From: Prevotella sp. UBA2711
Lineage (GTDB): Bacteria > Bacteroidota > Bacteroidia > Bacteroidales > Bacteroidaceae
Direction of reading: 5' to 3'
Assembly: GCA_002354095.1 (NCBI GenBank)
Contig: DEKX01000018.1
Coordinates: 75,247-139,246 of the forward strand
DNA: 64,000 bases
The notes beneath the pieces are model-generated. The model worked only from the letters and a program-made list of their open reading frames with translations, did no database searches and had not been told where the DNA came from. Position numbers and translations under genes: made by a program. Positions 43,722-53,122 of this stretch are shown here, piece by piece (position 1 is the first letter of the stretch; each line of letters opens with the position of its first letter).

Positions 43722-46540
43722 CGTTTCAGTTCTTCTTTTAGGAATTTAGGCGTGAAGCCCTTCTTGCTCTTAGCCACTTGTTCGGGCGTGCCCGTGGTGA
43801 GCACCGTACCGCCATTGCGTCCGCCTTCGGGCCCCATGTCGATGATGTGGTCAGCCAGTTTGATGACGTCGAGGTTATGCTCAATCACGATGACCGTATT
43901 ACCTCGGTCAACCAGCTTCTGCAGCACGTCCATCAGTATGCGGATGTCCTCGAAGTGCAGACCTGTGGTGGGTTCGTCCAGTATATAAAGCGTCTTGCCC
44001 GTATCTTTCTTAGCCAGTTCGGTTGCCAGTTTCACGCGCTGACTCTCGCCGCCGCTGAGTGTCGTAGAGGGTTGTCCCAGTTTGATGTATCCCAGTCCCA
44101 CCTCCTGAATAGTCTTGATTTTACGCAGGATGTCGGGCACGTTCTCGAAGAACTCCACCGCCTGATTGATGGTCATGTCGAGCACATCGGCTATCGACTT
44201 ACCCTTGAATCGCACCTCCAGTGTCTCTCGGTTATAGCGCTTGCCGTGACACTCCTCGCAGGGCACCTGTATGTCGGGCAGGAAATTCATCTCAATGGTC
44301 TTGTATCCATTGCCGCCGCACGTCTCGCAGCGTCCGCCCTTCACGTTGAACGAGAAGCGCCCGGGCTTGTAACCGCGAATCTGGGCTTCGGGCAGATTGA
44401 CGAACAGCGAGCGAATGTCGGAGAATACACCGGTATAGGTAGCCGGATTAGATCGGGGCGTGCGCCCGATGGGACTCTGATCGACGTTCACCACCTTATC
44501 TATATATTCCAGTCCCTCAATCGCATCGTAGGGCATGGGTTGTTGCAGCGAGCGATAGAAATGCTTCGATAGGATGGGGTAGAGCGTCTCGTTGATCAGT
44601 GTCGATTTGCCCGAACCGCTGACGCCTGTGACGAGGATGAGTTCCCCTAAAGGAAACTCCACAGTGATGTTCTTCAGATTGTTGCCGCGGCAACCGCGCA
44701 GCACCAGGCTCTTGCCATTGCCCTTGCGGCGTGTGGCAGGTAATTCAATATTCAATTTCCCGTTCAAGTATTGCGCCGTAATGGTATCGGCCTTCAGCAT
44801 GTCGTCAACCGTTCCCTGGAACACCACCTCGCCGCCTTTCCTGCCCGCCTTCGGACCGATGTCCACGATGTAGTCGGCATTGAGCATCATGTCGCGGTCG
44901 TGCTCCACAACGATGACCGTATTGCCCAGGTCGCGCAATTCCTTCAGCGAACGGATCAGTCGGTCGTTATCCCGCTGATGCAGTCCTATCGACGGCTCGT
45001 CCAGGATATAGAGCACGTTGACCAACTGCGAACCTATCTGTGTGGCAAGGCGGATGCGCTGACTCTCACCGCCTGATAGCGATGCCGACTGGCGGTTGAG
45101 GGCGAGATAGTCGAGCCCCACCTCCAACAGGAAGTCCAGTCGCGTGCGTATCTCCTTCAGAATCTCTGCGGCTATCTGTTGCTGCTGTTTGTCTATGTGT
45201 TGCTCCACCTTGTCGAGCCATTCCCGCAGTTCGTTCAGGTCCATCGATGCCAGTTCAGAAATGTTCTTATCCCAAACCCGATAAGAGAGCGCTTCGCGAT
45301 TCAGTCGTTGTCCGTGGCATTCAGGGCATTCGCACTCAGCCAGGAATTGGTCTGCCCATTTCTGTCCGCTGCTGCTTTCGTCATTGTCCATCACGTTGCG
45401 CAGGTATTTCACCACTCCGTCGAATGTTACGTAGTAATCGCTCGAGGTGTGTACCAACTCCTTATCTATTCTGATGGTGTCCAGCGAACCGTAGAGTATC
45501 TCGTTCAATGCCTCTTCCGGAATATCGTCTATCCGAGTCTTGATGTCGCAATCATACTTTTTCAGGATAGCCTCAATCTGCCAAAAGATCATCTGGTTCT
45601 TGAATTTGCCCAAAGGAACGATGGCTCCTTCATGAATGCTCAGCTTACGATTAGGAATCACTTTTTCCAAATCAATCTCGTTGATATATCCCAGTCCTTT
45701 GCATCGTGGACAGGCGCCTTGCGGCGAATTGAACGAGAAGGTGTTAGGGGCAGGGTCGCTATACGAAATGCCCGTAGTGGGGCACATCAGGCGACGGGAG
45801 AAGTGCTTCACGGCTCCCGTATCGTAGTCCATAATCATCAGCAGCCCTTCGCCCTGCTTCATAGCCATCTGAATGCTCTTCTTCAGCCGGTCGTCGGCAT
45901 TGTCTTTCACAGCCAGGCGGTCAATCACTACCTCTATATCATGCACTTTATAGCGGTCAACCTTCATGCCGCGAGTGATTTCCTGCACTTCACCGTCCAC
46001 TCGAACGTGCAGATAGCCCTTATGGCGCATGTTCTCGAAGAGCTCACGATAATGGCCCTTACGACCTCTGACCACTGGGGCGAGAATGAGAATCTTCTTG
46101 CCGGCGTAATCGTGGGTCACCATCTCAATCACCTTCTCTTCCGTATATTTCACCATCGGTTCGCCCGTCATGTAACTAAATGCCTTGCCGGCACGGGCAA
46201 ACAACAGTCGCATATAGTCGTAAATCTCCGTAGTGGTGCCGACGGTTGAACGTGGATTCTTGTTGGTGGTCTTCTGTTCGATGCTGATGACGGGCGACAG
46301 ACCGGTTATCTTATCGACATCAGGGCGCTCCATGCCTCCGAGGAAGTTGCGGGCATAGGCAGAGAAAGTCTCGATGTAACGGCGCTGACCTTCGGCAAAG
46401 ATAGTATCGAAAGCCAGTGACGATTTGCCAGACCCACTGAGACCAGTGATGACGGTCAGCGACTGACGGGGAATCTCCACGTCAATATTCTTTAAATTAT
46501 GTACGCGTGCGCCCCATACATTAATTCTATCATTGCTCAT
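43712..46540 (-). CDS. uvrA: Excinuclease ABC subunit A
   Basis: The damage-recognising ATPase of nucleotide excision repair, 942 residues, full length. Two ABC modules: Walker A GLSGSGKSSLAFDT (about 32) and GVSGSGKSTLINET (about 640), with signatures LSGGESQRIRLA and LSGGESQRVKLA. Zinc modules: CPRCKGLGY with CPECHGQRL in the first half, and CETCGGNGY with CEECHGKRY in the second. The start ATG (46540) lies inside the end of the preceding gene by 11 bases, and its stop overlaps the next gene by 10, so three genes are coupled. Confidence 0.97.
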   Translation of the reverse strand: MSNDRINVWGARVHNLKNIDVEIPRQSLTVITGLSGSGKSSLAFDTIFAEGQRRYIETFSAYARNFLGGMERPDVDKITGLSPVISIEQKTTNKNPRSTVGTTTEIYDYMRLLFARAGKAFSYMTGEPMVKYTEEKVIEMVTHDYAGKKILILAPVVRGRKGHYRELFENMRHKGYLHVRVDGEVQEITRGMKVDRYKVHDIEVVIDRLAVKDNADDRLKKSIQMAMKQGEGLLMIMDYDTGAVKHFSRRLMCPTTGISYSDPAPNTFSFNSPQGACPRCKGLGYINEIDLEKVIPNRKLSIHEGAIVPLGKFKNQMIFWQIEAILKKYDCDIKTRIDDIPEEALNEILYGSLDTIRIDKELVHTSSDYYVTFDGVVKYLRNVMDNDESSSGQKWADQFLAECECPECHGQRLNREALSYRVWDKNISELASMDLNELREWLDKVEQHIDKQQQQIAAEILKEIRTRLDFLLEVGLDYLALNRQSASLSGGESQRIRLATQIGSQLVNVLYILDEPSIGLHQRDNDRLIRSLKELRDLGNTVIVVEHDRDMMLNADYIVDIGPKAGRKGGEVVFQGTVDDMLKADTITAQYLNGKLNIELPATRRKGNGKSLVLRGCRGNNLKNITVEFPLGELILVTGVSGSGKSTLINETLYPILSKHFYRSLQQPMPYDAIEGLEYIDKVVNVDQSPIGRTPRSNPATYTGVFSDIRSLFVNLPEAQIRGYKPGRFSFNVKGGRCETCGGNGYKTIEMNFLPDIQVPCEECHGKRYNRETLEVRFKGKSIADVLDMTINQAVEFFENVPDILRKIKTIQEVGLGYIKLGQPSTTLSGGESQRVKLATELAKKDTGKTLYILDEPTTGLHFEDIRILMDVLQKLVDRGNTVIVIEHNLDVIKLADHIIDMGPEGGRNGGTVLTTGTPEQVAKSKKGFTPKFLKEELKRCK

Positions 46541-46973
46541 GGCTTCCGTCTGTTATCTGATTATACTTACGCAGGATATTGACATCTTTCTTGATGTCGT
46601 ACTCTTTACCGTCGCCACCCTTAGCTTTTACTCGCACGAAATAAACACCATCCTTGACAGGGCGTCCGTTGAATTTTCCGTCCCATGAGCCATTGATGTC
46701 GTTCCACGTGTAGAGGCAATGCCCCCAGCGATTGAATATCCAGGCACGGAACTCCGTAATATTCTGGTATTTCTTCGCATGATAGGTATCGTTGATGCCG
46801 TCGTCGTTAGGCGAGAAAGCATTAGGCATCTCCAACAGACTGGCCTGAAGGGAGGTCGTGTCGGTAGCTGTCGTATCCGTCTCGTCATCATCATCGTCGG
46901 GCGTCATAACGGCATAAGATGGCATAGCCACCCATGCAATAAGCAGGAAAAATGCGTATAAAATAGATTTCAT
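46530..46973 (-). CDS. Small secreted protein made of a type B T9SS sorting domain
   Basis: A 147-residue exported protein: signal peptide ending near PSYA (about 21), an Asp/Thr-rich linker (PDDDDDETDTTATDTTS), then one C-terminal CHU_C (gliding motility-associated, type B) domain. The domain shows NAFSPNDDGINDTY, AWIFNRWGHCLYTW, WDGKFNGRPVKDGVYFV and DIKKDVNILR. Such domains normally end large T9SS-secreted proteins; here it is nearly the whole protein. It overlaps uvrA by 11 bases, an odd pairing. The ATG is 4 bases after the -7 element, so the transcript may be leaderless. Confidence 0.82.
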   Translation of the reverse strand: MKSILYAFFLLIAWVAMPSYAVMTPDDDDDETDTTATDTTSLQASLLEMPNAFSPNDDGINDTYHAKKYQNITEFRAWIFNRWGHCLYTWNDINGSWDGKFNGRPVKDGVYFVRVKAKGGDGKEYDIKKDVNILRKYNQITDGSHEQ

Positions 46974-46977
46974 TCTG

Positions 46978-46985
46978 CAAAATTA
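46978..46985 (-). promoter_or_regulatory. Promoter -7 element of the T9SS-tail protein and uvrA
   Basis: TAATTTTG on the minus strand, 4 bases before the ATG at 46973. Mirrors the plus-strand element at 47019. Confidence 0.5.
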
Positions 46986-47026
46986 CGAAAATTCTTTTGT
47001 TCTCCACTCTATTTTTCGTAATTTTG
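46978..47026. promoter_or_regulatory. Symmetric divergent promoter region
   Basis: A perfect 14-bp inverted repeat (46978-46991 with 47013-47026) places two TAATTTTG elements face to face. The plus-strand element at 47019-47026 has TTTG at 46996-46999, 19 bases upstream, and drives the LysM gene. The minus element faces the T9SS-tail gene. Confidence 0.65.
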
Positions 47027-47050
47027 TAGGCGAAAAGTTTAAAAACTGAA

Positions 47051-48445
47051 ATGATGAAACGAATTATCCAATATTTCCTGATGCTTGCGGTGATGGCTTT
47101 CGTAACAGAAACAGCCCTTGCCCAGCAACCACAGTTTCGTACGCGACATGAGGTGAAACGAAAGGAAACCATCTTTGGTATTTCCCGTACGTATGGTATT
47201 ACCATTCAGGAACTCATAGCGGCTAATCCTGAAATGAACACTCCGGGCTATGAGTTGAAGAAAGGTGACTACATTAATATACCTTGGCCGAAGAACCAGC
47301 CCCAAGCGCCAACGCCCGATCAGGTGACTGCCAGCAGTCAGCAACCTACAGTCTATGCTGTTCCGACACAGAGTAAGACCGACGTTCGCCAACGTGAAAT
47401 CCGTGTGGGCGTGATGCTGCCACTCCATAAAGTCAATGGCGATGGCAAGCGTATGCTGGAGTATTATCGTGGTGTGTTGATGGCGTGCGACAGTCTGCGC
47501 AACAATGGTATCTCAACCGACATCCGTGCTTGGAATGTGGCTGAGGATTCGGATATCAATACCTTCCTACAGGATCCTAAAGCGGCAGAATGCGATGTGA
47601 TTATCGGTCCGTTGTATTCCAAGATGGTAAAGCCTTTGGCTGATTTCGCCACACGGCACGATATCAAGGTGTTTATTCCTTTCTCCATTAATTCGCACGA
47701 GATATTGGTGAACAGGAATCTCATGCAGGTTTATCAGCCTCAGACCGAACAGAACGAGACCATCATCGACCGGTTCATGAGTCGTTTCAGTGATTCGCAT
47801 CCCGTGTTCATTGATTGCAATGATACCACCAGTCAGAAGGGTATTTTCACTTTTGGCTTGCGCCGTAGGTTGGAAACGCAGCATATTGCCTATAAGATAA
47901 CCAATTTGAATAGCAGTGAGGCTGCATTCTTCAGTTCGTTCAGTCTGGCGAAGCAGAATATAGTGATACTCAACACCGGTCGCTCCAAAGAGCTCAATGC
48001 AGCCATGGCCAAGCTCAACGGTCTCCGGCTGACACATCCGGAATTACGTATCAGTGTGTTCGGCTATACTGATTGGATGCTTTATACACGTTATCAGTTG
48101 GAGAATTTCTATAAGTTTGATACCTATATCCCTGCTCCTTTCTATACTGATTTGCAATCTCCTAAAACCGAGCGCATCATGTTGAAATACCGCTGGAATT
48201 TTCATACGGATATGATGCAGGCGTTGCCTCGATTTGCCATTACCGGATTCGATCATGCTTACTTCTTGCTGAAGGGATTGCACATGTATGGTAAGGATTT
48301 CAGCGGTGGCGCAGGAATGGTAGGATATACTCCCATTCAGACACCATTGCACTTCGAGCGAATAGGTAACGGCGGCTTGAAGAACCGTAGTATGATTTTT
48401 GTACACTACCTGCCGGCTCAATATACAGAAACAATATTATTTTAG
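47051..48445 (+). CDS. LysM domain protein with periplasmic-binding-like domain
   Basis: A 464-residue exported protein. Signal peptide ends near ALAQ (about 25). A LysM peptidoglycan-binding domain follows (about 33-80): HEVKRKETIFGISRTYGITI, IQELIAANPE, LKKGDYINIP. After a Pro/Gln linker a type I periplasmic-binding fold (about 115-460) starts REIRVGVMLPLHKVNGDGKR and continues with CDVIIGPLYSKMVKPLADFA, as in leucine-binding/LpoA-type proteins. It may sense or scaffold cell-wall synthesis. Two in-frame ATGs (47051, 47054). A barrel protein gene follows after 14 bases. Confidence 0.82.
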   Translation: MMKRIIQYFLMLAVMAFVTETALAQQPQFRTRHEVKRKETIFGISRTYGITIQELIAANPEMNTPGYELKKGDYINIPWPKNQPQAPTPDQVTASSQQPTVYAVPTQSKTDVRQREIRVGVMLPLHKVNGDGKRMLEYYRGVLMACDSLRNNGISTDIRAWNVAEDSDINTFLQDPKAAECDVIIGPLYSKMVKPLADFATRHDIKVFIPFSINSHEILVNRNLMQVYQPQTEQNETIIDRFMSRFSDSHPVFIDCNDTTSQKGIFTFGLRRRLETQHIAYKITNLNSSEAAFFSSFSLAKQNIVILNTGRSKELNAAMAKLNGLRLTHPELRISVFGYTDWMLYTRYQLENFYKFDTYIPAPFYTDLQSPKTERIMLKYRWNFHTDMMQALPRFAITGFDHAYFLLKGLHMYGKDFSGGAGMVGYTPIQTPLHFERIGNGGLKNRSMIFVHYLPAQYTETILF

Positions 48446-48459
48446 CATGGAGAATTGAG

Positions 48460-49218
48460 ATGAAAAAGCTTCTTCTTCTTTTTTACCTTTTCGCACTGTT
48501 CCCCTTCTTGGCAATGGCACAAGTGGGTGAGTATCGTACAGACTTTGCTGTAGGTGTGAATGGGGGATACATGATGAGTAATGTTAGTTTTACACCCAGT
48601 GTTCCTCAGAAAATGCTTGGCGGAATGACTGCCGGACTGACGTTCCGCTATACCTGCGAGAAATATTTCAAGAGTGTCTGTGCCATCGTTGCTGAGGTGA
48701 ACATCGCCCAAACTGGTTGGGTGGAAAAGATTGAAAGTATGGAGGGCCAGCCTCTCTATTATGCTGACGACCCCGACAACGCGTTGCATTACGAGCGCAA
48801 AATAACCTATCTTCAGATTCCACTCATGGCGCGTCTGGGGTGGGGACGAGAGCGTAAGGGTGTTCAAGGCTTCTTCCAGATAGGTCCGCAGATAGTCTTC
48901 TTCCTCAAAGAAAAAACTAACACTAATATTGTGCCAGGAATTGCTCCTACCGAGCCGCGCGCTTCGGCAGTTGTAGCACAGGAGACGATGCCTGTAGAGA
49001 AAAAGTTCGACTATGGCATAGTAGGTGGTGCCGGAATTGAATTCTCTATGCCTAAAGTAGGACATTTCCTCTTGGAAGGTCGCTACTATTATGGACTGGG
49101 CAATATTTATGGAAATACGAAGAGCGATTACTTCGGTAAGTCTAACTTCGGACAAATAGTTATAAAGGCAACTTATCTCTTTGATTTGGTTAAAACGAAA
49201 AACGATAAAATTAAATAA
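48460..49218 (+). CDS. Outer-membrane beta-barrel (porin-like/PorT-like) protein
   Basis: A 252-residue protein: signal peptide ending at AMAQ (about 20), then amphipathic strands as in the OMP_b-brl_2 fold (FAVGVNGGYMMSNVSF, MTAGLTFRYTCEKYF, YLQIPLMARLGWG, GFFQIGPQIVFFLKE, GIVGGAGIEFSMP, LLEGRYYYGLGNIYG). Length and layout resemble T9SS component PorT, but no diagnostic motif lets me assign it. It is preceded by the LysM gene and followed by the POT gene after 12 bases. Confidence 0.75.
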   Translation: MKKLLLLFYLFALFPFLAMAQVGEYRTDFAVGVNGGYMMSNVSFTPSVPQKMLGGMTAGLTFRYTCEKYFKSVCAIVAEVNIAQTGWVEKIESMEGQPLYYADDPDNALHYERKITYLQIPLMARLGWGRERKGVQGFFQIGPQIVFFLKEKTNTNIVPGIAPTEPRASAVVAQETMPVEKKFDYGIVGGAGIEFSMPKVGHFLLEGRYYYGLGNIYGNTKSDYFGKSNFGQIVIKATYLFDLVKTKNDKIK

Positions 49219-49230
49219 AGTATAAGAATT

Positions 49231-50766
49231 ATGTTTGAAGGTCAACCCAAAGGACTTTATGCGTTAGCGCTGGCAAATACAGGCGAACGCTTCGGCTATT
49301 ACACGATGTTAGCCGTTTTTGCATTGTTTCTGAGAGCCAACTATGGATTGTCACCAGCGATGGCTGGAACCATCTATAGTGCGTTCCTCATGTTAGTTTA
49401 TTTCTTGCCATTGTTTGGTGGTATGCTGGCCGATAAGTTTGGCTTTGGTCGCATGGTAACTACGGGTATTATTATCATGTTTGCCGGCTATGTGCTATTG
49501 TCAGTTCCGTTGGGTGGCGATTCCTTTGCCCTCATCGTGATGCTGGCAGCACTGTTGCTAATCGGCTTTGGAACAGGACTGTTTAAAGGCAACTTGCAAG
49601 TGATGGTGGGTGATCTTTATAATGATCCGCAATACAAGGACAAGCGTGATGCCGGTTTCTCCATCTTCTATATGGCTATCAATATCGGTGCTCTTTTTGC
49701 ACCTACTGCCGCTATCAAGATTAAGGAGTATGCTGAAGTGTCGTTAGGCTATTCTTCCAATGATGCGTATCACTTCTCCTTTGCCGTAGCTTGTGCTTCA
49801 CTGATTCTGTCTATTGCTATCTACTATATCTTCCGTTCTACCTTCCGTCATACCGAAGGAGGAACTAAAAAGAATGCTGCAGTCAGCGCGACGGAGGCTG
49901 GCCCCGAATTGTCGAAAGAAGAGACCAAGCAGCGTGTTATCGCTCTCTGCCTTGTATTTGCTGTGGTCATCTTCTTCTGGATGGCTTTCCATCAGAACGG
50001 TCTCTCCTTGACCTATTTTGCCGATGAGTTTACGGCTCAGAGTGCGGAAGGTGTTCAGGCTATGTGCTTTAATGTTTGGAATTTGGTGGCTATCATCTTC
50101 ATTGTCTATGGACTCTTCTCTGTATTTCAGTCGAAGACAGCGAAGGGGCGTTATATTGCCTGTGCTGTTGTTATTTTGGCAGTAGCATTCCTTTGCTGGC
50201 AATATAGCCAATTGGAAGGTACCATTGCCGTATCTGCTCCAATCTTCCAACAGTTCAATCCCTTCTATGTAGTAGCCTTGACCCCAGTGTCTATGGCAAT
50301 CTTTGGAGCGTTGGCAGCTAAAGGAAAAGAACCCTCAGCTCCTCGTAAGATAGCTTATGGTATGATTGTTGCCGCTATTGCCTATGCCTTCATGGCGTTG
50401 GGGTCTGTCGGTCTTCCTACACCGCAGAGTGCCATTGGTCCTGATGGCAATCCTGTTGCTGTTCACATGGCTGATGTGTCTCCTAACCTGCTGATTTCCG
50501 TTTATCTCATTCTAACATTTGGAGAACTGTTGCTCTCACCGATGGGTATATCCTTTGTGTCCAAAGTAGCTCCTCCCAAATACAAGGGAATGATGATGGG
50601 TGGTTGGTTCGTATCAACAGCCATCGGTAACCAGCTCGTTGTCGTAGGCGGTTTGCTGTGGGGTGCAGTTCCTCTCTGGCTTTGCTGGACCGTCTTCCTC
50701 GCTGTCTGCCTTGTGGCTGCCATCTTCATGTTTGCCATGATGAAGCGCTTAGAAAAAGTGTGCTGA
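49231..50766 (+). CDS. POT-family proton-dependent oligopeptide transporter
   Basis: An inner-membrane MFS carrier of 511 residues. It begins with GLYALALANTGERFGYYTMLAVF, close to the E-xxER-F-YY signature but with Asn where the first Glu belongs. LADKFGFGRMV, LGTGLFKGNLQVMVGDLY-like and FSIFYMAINIGALFAP motifs follow, and the C-terminal FVSKVAPPKYKGMMMGGWF is the family's second signature. Imports di- and tripeptides with protons. Its TGA shares a base with the NhaC start (TGATG). Confidence 0.9.
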   Translation: MFEGQPKGLYALALANTGERFGYYTMLAVFALFLRANYGLSPAMAGTIYSAFLMLVYFLPLFGGMLADKFGFGRMVTTGIIIMFAGYVLLSVPLGGDSFALIVMLAALLLIGFGTGLFKGNLQVMVGDLYNDPQYKDKRDAGFSIFYMAINIGALFAPTAAIKIKEYAEVSLGYSSNDAYHFSFAVACASLILSIAIYYIFRSTFRHTEGGTKKNAAVSATEAGPELSKEETKQRVIALCLVFAVVIFFWMAFHQNGLSLTYFADEFTAQSAEGVQAMCFNVWNLVAIIFIVYGLFSVFQSKTAKGRYIACAVVILAVAFLCWQYSQLEGTIAVSAPIFQQFNPFYVVALTPVSMAIFGALAAKGKEPSAPRKIAYGMIVAAIAYAFMALGSVGLPTPQSAIGPDGNPVAVHMADVSPNLLISVYLILTFGELLLSPMGISFVSKVAPPKYKGMMMGGWFVSTAIGNQLVVVGGLLWGAVPLWLCWTVFLAVCLVAAIFMFAMMKRLEKVC

Positions 50767-52166
50767 TGGCGTTCGTACCTTTTATCATACTCATTATCCT
50801 TATATCGTGTTGCGTTGCCGTTTTCGGCAACGCAACATTGGATGGTGCCTCACAGGTCTCGTTGCTGGTGGCATCGGCGGTGAGTGTGATGATAGGTCAT
50901 TTTTCCAAGCGGCTCACGTGGGAAAACTTAGAAAAGGAAATAGCCGCGAATGTGTCGAGTTGTGCACCCGCTATCATCATCCTGTTGCTGATAGGTGCTA
51001 TAGGTGGTACGTGGATGGTATCGGGTATTGTGCCTACGATGATTTACTACGGCATGCAGATTATCCGACCGGAGATATTCCTGGTGAGCAGTAGTCTGCT
51101 CTGTGCCTTGGTGAGTGTGATGATTGGCTCGTCATGGACTACGGTAGCCACCATAGGTGTGGCATTGATGGGCATCGGAAAGGCACATGGATTCGATGAT
51201 GGATGGATTGCCGGTAGCATCATAACTGGTGCTTATTTCGGCGATAAGTTGTCGCCGTTGTCTGATACTACCGTCCTGGCGTCCAGTGTGTCAGGCACAC
51301 CGCTGTTTACGCATATCCGTTATATGCTATATACCACGGTCCCTACGTTTTGCATCTCTCTGACCATCTTCCTCATTGCGGGCTTTTCGATGTCGGTATC
51401 GGGCAGTGGTAATGTGGAAGAGTTCATGGAAGGATTGGAGCATACGTTTGTTATCTCTCCCTGGCTGTTGACAGTACCTGTACTGACTGGTGTTATGATT
51501 GCACGCCGATGGCCGTCGATGGTTGTTCTTTTCTTGGCTATCCTCTTGGCAGCCGTCGTTGGCTTGTTGGTGCAGACCTCTTTGGTGCACAGCATCTCAG
51601 GTGATGCGGGAACAGGCATTATAGCCTCCTATAAAGGTATGATGCGTGTTTGCTATGGCAGTACAAGTATAGAGACGGGTGTTCCGATGCTCAATGAACT
51701 GGTGCATACCAGTGGAATGGCAGGCATGATGCCTACTATCTGGCTGATTATCTGTGCACAGACATTCGGTGGTACACTCACAGCTACAGGTCAGTTGCAG
51801 GACTTGATGAAGGTGGTGTTGCGTTGGGCAAAGGGAACGGCTTCGCTGGTAGCGTCCACTGTGGGTACCGCTTTCTTCTGTAATGTGGCCTTGGCTGACC
51901 AGTATCTGTCCATCATGTTAAGCAGTCAGATGTTTAAAGATACCTACCTCAAGCGTGGGTACGAATCGCGCTTACTGAGTCGTTCGTGTGAAGATGGTGC
52001 TACTGTGACATCTGTACTGATTCCGTGGAATACCTGCGGACTCACGCAGAGCACAGTTCTTGGCGTGGCTACCATTACTTATCTCCCATATTGTTTTTTT
52101 AATATCCTTTCTCCGGTCACAAGTATCATAGTAGCAGCCATCGGTTGGAAAATCTTTAAGAAATGA
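50766..52166 (+). CDS. nhaC: NhaC-family sodium/proton (or organic-acid) antiporter
   Basis: An inner-membrane protein of 466 residues with about 11-12 helices. The start is ATG 50766, sharing a base with the POT stop; an in-frame reading from 50658 runs through that gene. Seen: IGTVGGTWMVSGIVPTMIYYG-type, GSSWTTVATIGVALMGIG, GSIITGAYFGDKLSPLSDTT and LVASTVGTAFFCNVALADQY, as in NhaC and malate-lactate antiporters. Regulates sodium or exchanges carboxylates. A sodium gradient fits the GPH symporter elsewhere in the window. Confidence 0.88.
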   Translation: MAFVPFIILIILISCCVAVFGNATLDGASQVSLLVASAVSVMIGHFSKRLTWENLEKEIAANVSSCAPAIIILLLIGAIGGTWMVSGIVPTMIYYGMQIIRPEIFLVSSSLLCALVSVMIGSSWTTVATIGVALMGIGKAHGFDDGWIAGSIITGAYFGDKLSPLSDTTVLASSVSGTPLFTHIRYMLYTTVPTFCISLTIFLIAGFSMSVSGSGNVEEFMEGLEHTFVISPWLLTVPVLTGVMIARRWPSMVVLFLAILLAAVVGLLVQTSLVHSISGDAGTGIIASYKGMMRVCYGSTSIETGVPMLNELVHTSGMAGMMPTIWLIICAQTFGGTLTATGQLQDLMKVVLRWAKGTASLVASTVGTAFFCNVALADQYLSIMLSSQMFKDTYLKRGYESRLLSRSCEDGATVTSVLIPWNTCGLTQSTVLGVATITYLPYCFFNILSPVTSIIVAAIGWKIFKK

Positions 52167-53122
52167 GGTGCCTCTTTCTGTTCTTTACCTGTTGCTTCTT
52201 GTTCCATTCGTCAGCTCAGACGCTGACCTTAGTGGAACTGAATTGTGAGAATCTGTTCGATTGTGAAGACGATTCCCTGAAACAAGATGAGGATTGGCTG
52301 CCTACAGCTGTTCGTAGTTGGACACCTAAACGCTATTGGCGCAAACAGAATCATATAGCGCAAGAGATTTTGTCATGTCAAGAAGAAACAGTTCCTGATT
52401 TAATTGCATTGGTGGAGGTCGAAAATGATGTTTGTTTGCGTGATTTGACGAAGCGCTCGTTATTACGCAATGCTGGATATCAGTATCTGATGACGGAATC
52501 TCCTGATTTGCGAGGAATTGATGTGGCATTGCTCTATCAGCCGTTAAAGTTTCGGCCAATCTGCTACGACACATACCATATCCAACCGATAGAAGGGATG
52601 CGACCAACACGCGATATACTTTATGTGAGTGGTTTAATAGCCAGCGATGATACACTTCATGTTTATGTTGTCCATGCTCCTAGTCGCTATGGGGGAGAGA
52701 GAGCTACACGCCCTAATCGTCAGCTGATAGCCAATCGTTTGATAGAGGCGATACAACAACTTCCTGAAAATGCAAAAGTGGTGATAGTGGGTGATTTTAA
52801 TGATGGTGCAGATGATCCTGCTCTTCAATTTCTGGAAAATCATTCCTTGGTGAATGTTACCCGTCATGCCACTGGCAGTCATGGTGCCAAGGGTACCTAT
52901 CGTTATCAGGGGGATTGGGGCAGTATTGACCATGTATTCGTCAGCAGTGTTCTACTCGATTTTGTCGAGCAGACTTATATCAATGATGCTCCCTTCCTTT
53001 TGGAAGAAGACAAAAAATACGGAGGAGTAAAACCCCTCCGTACATATATTGGTCCGCGCTACCAACGAGGGTTCAGTGACCACTTACCATTGGTAGTGCG
53101 TTTCCGATTCGGACCTATTTGA
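52163..53122 (+). CDS. Secreted endonuclease/exonuclease/phosphatase-family protein
   Basis: A 319-residue exported metal-dependent hydrolase. Signal peptide ends near SSAQ (about 19). Catalytic motifs of the EEP fold: VELNCENLFDCEDD with the metal Asn/Glu, ALVEVENDVCL, VVIVGDFNDGADDPALQ, and the final GFSDHLPLVVRF with catalytic Asp-His. Substrates of family members range from DNA to phosphoinositides; none is shown here. It overlaps nhaC by 4 bases and, at its end, the convergent MFS gene by 8. Confidence 0.85.
   Translation: MRCLFLFFTCCFLFHSSAQTLTLVELNCENLFDCEDDSLKQDEDWLPTAVRSWTPKRYWRKQNHIAQEILSCQEETVPDLIALVEVENDVCLRDLTKRSLLRNAGYQYLMTESPDLRGIDVALLYQPLKFRPICYDTYHIQPIEGMRPTRDILYVSGLIASDDTLHVYVVHAPSRYGGERATRPNRQLIANRLIEAIQQLPENAKVVIVGDFNDGADDPALQFLENHSLVNVTRHATGSHGAKGTYRYQGDWGSIDHVFVSSVLLDFVEQTYINDAPFLLEEDKKYGGVKPLRTYIGPRYQRGFSDHLPLVVRFRFGPI

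Noticed and set aside
45179..46249. A 356-codon frame antisense to uvrA
   Set aside because: uvrA motifs on the minus strand are complete; this frame is a shadow.
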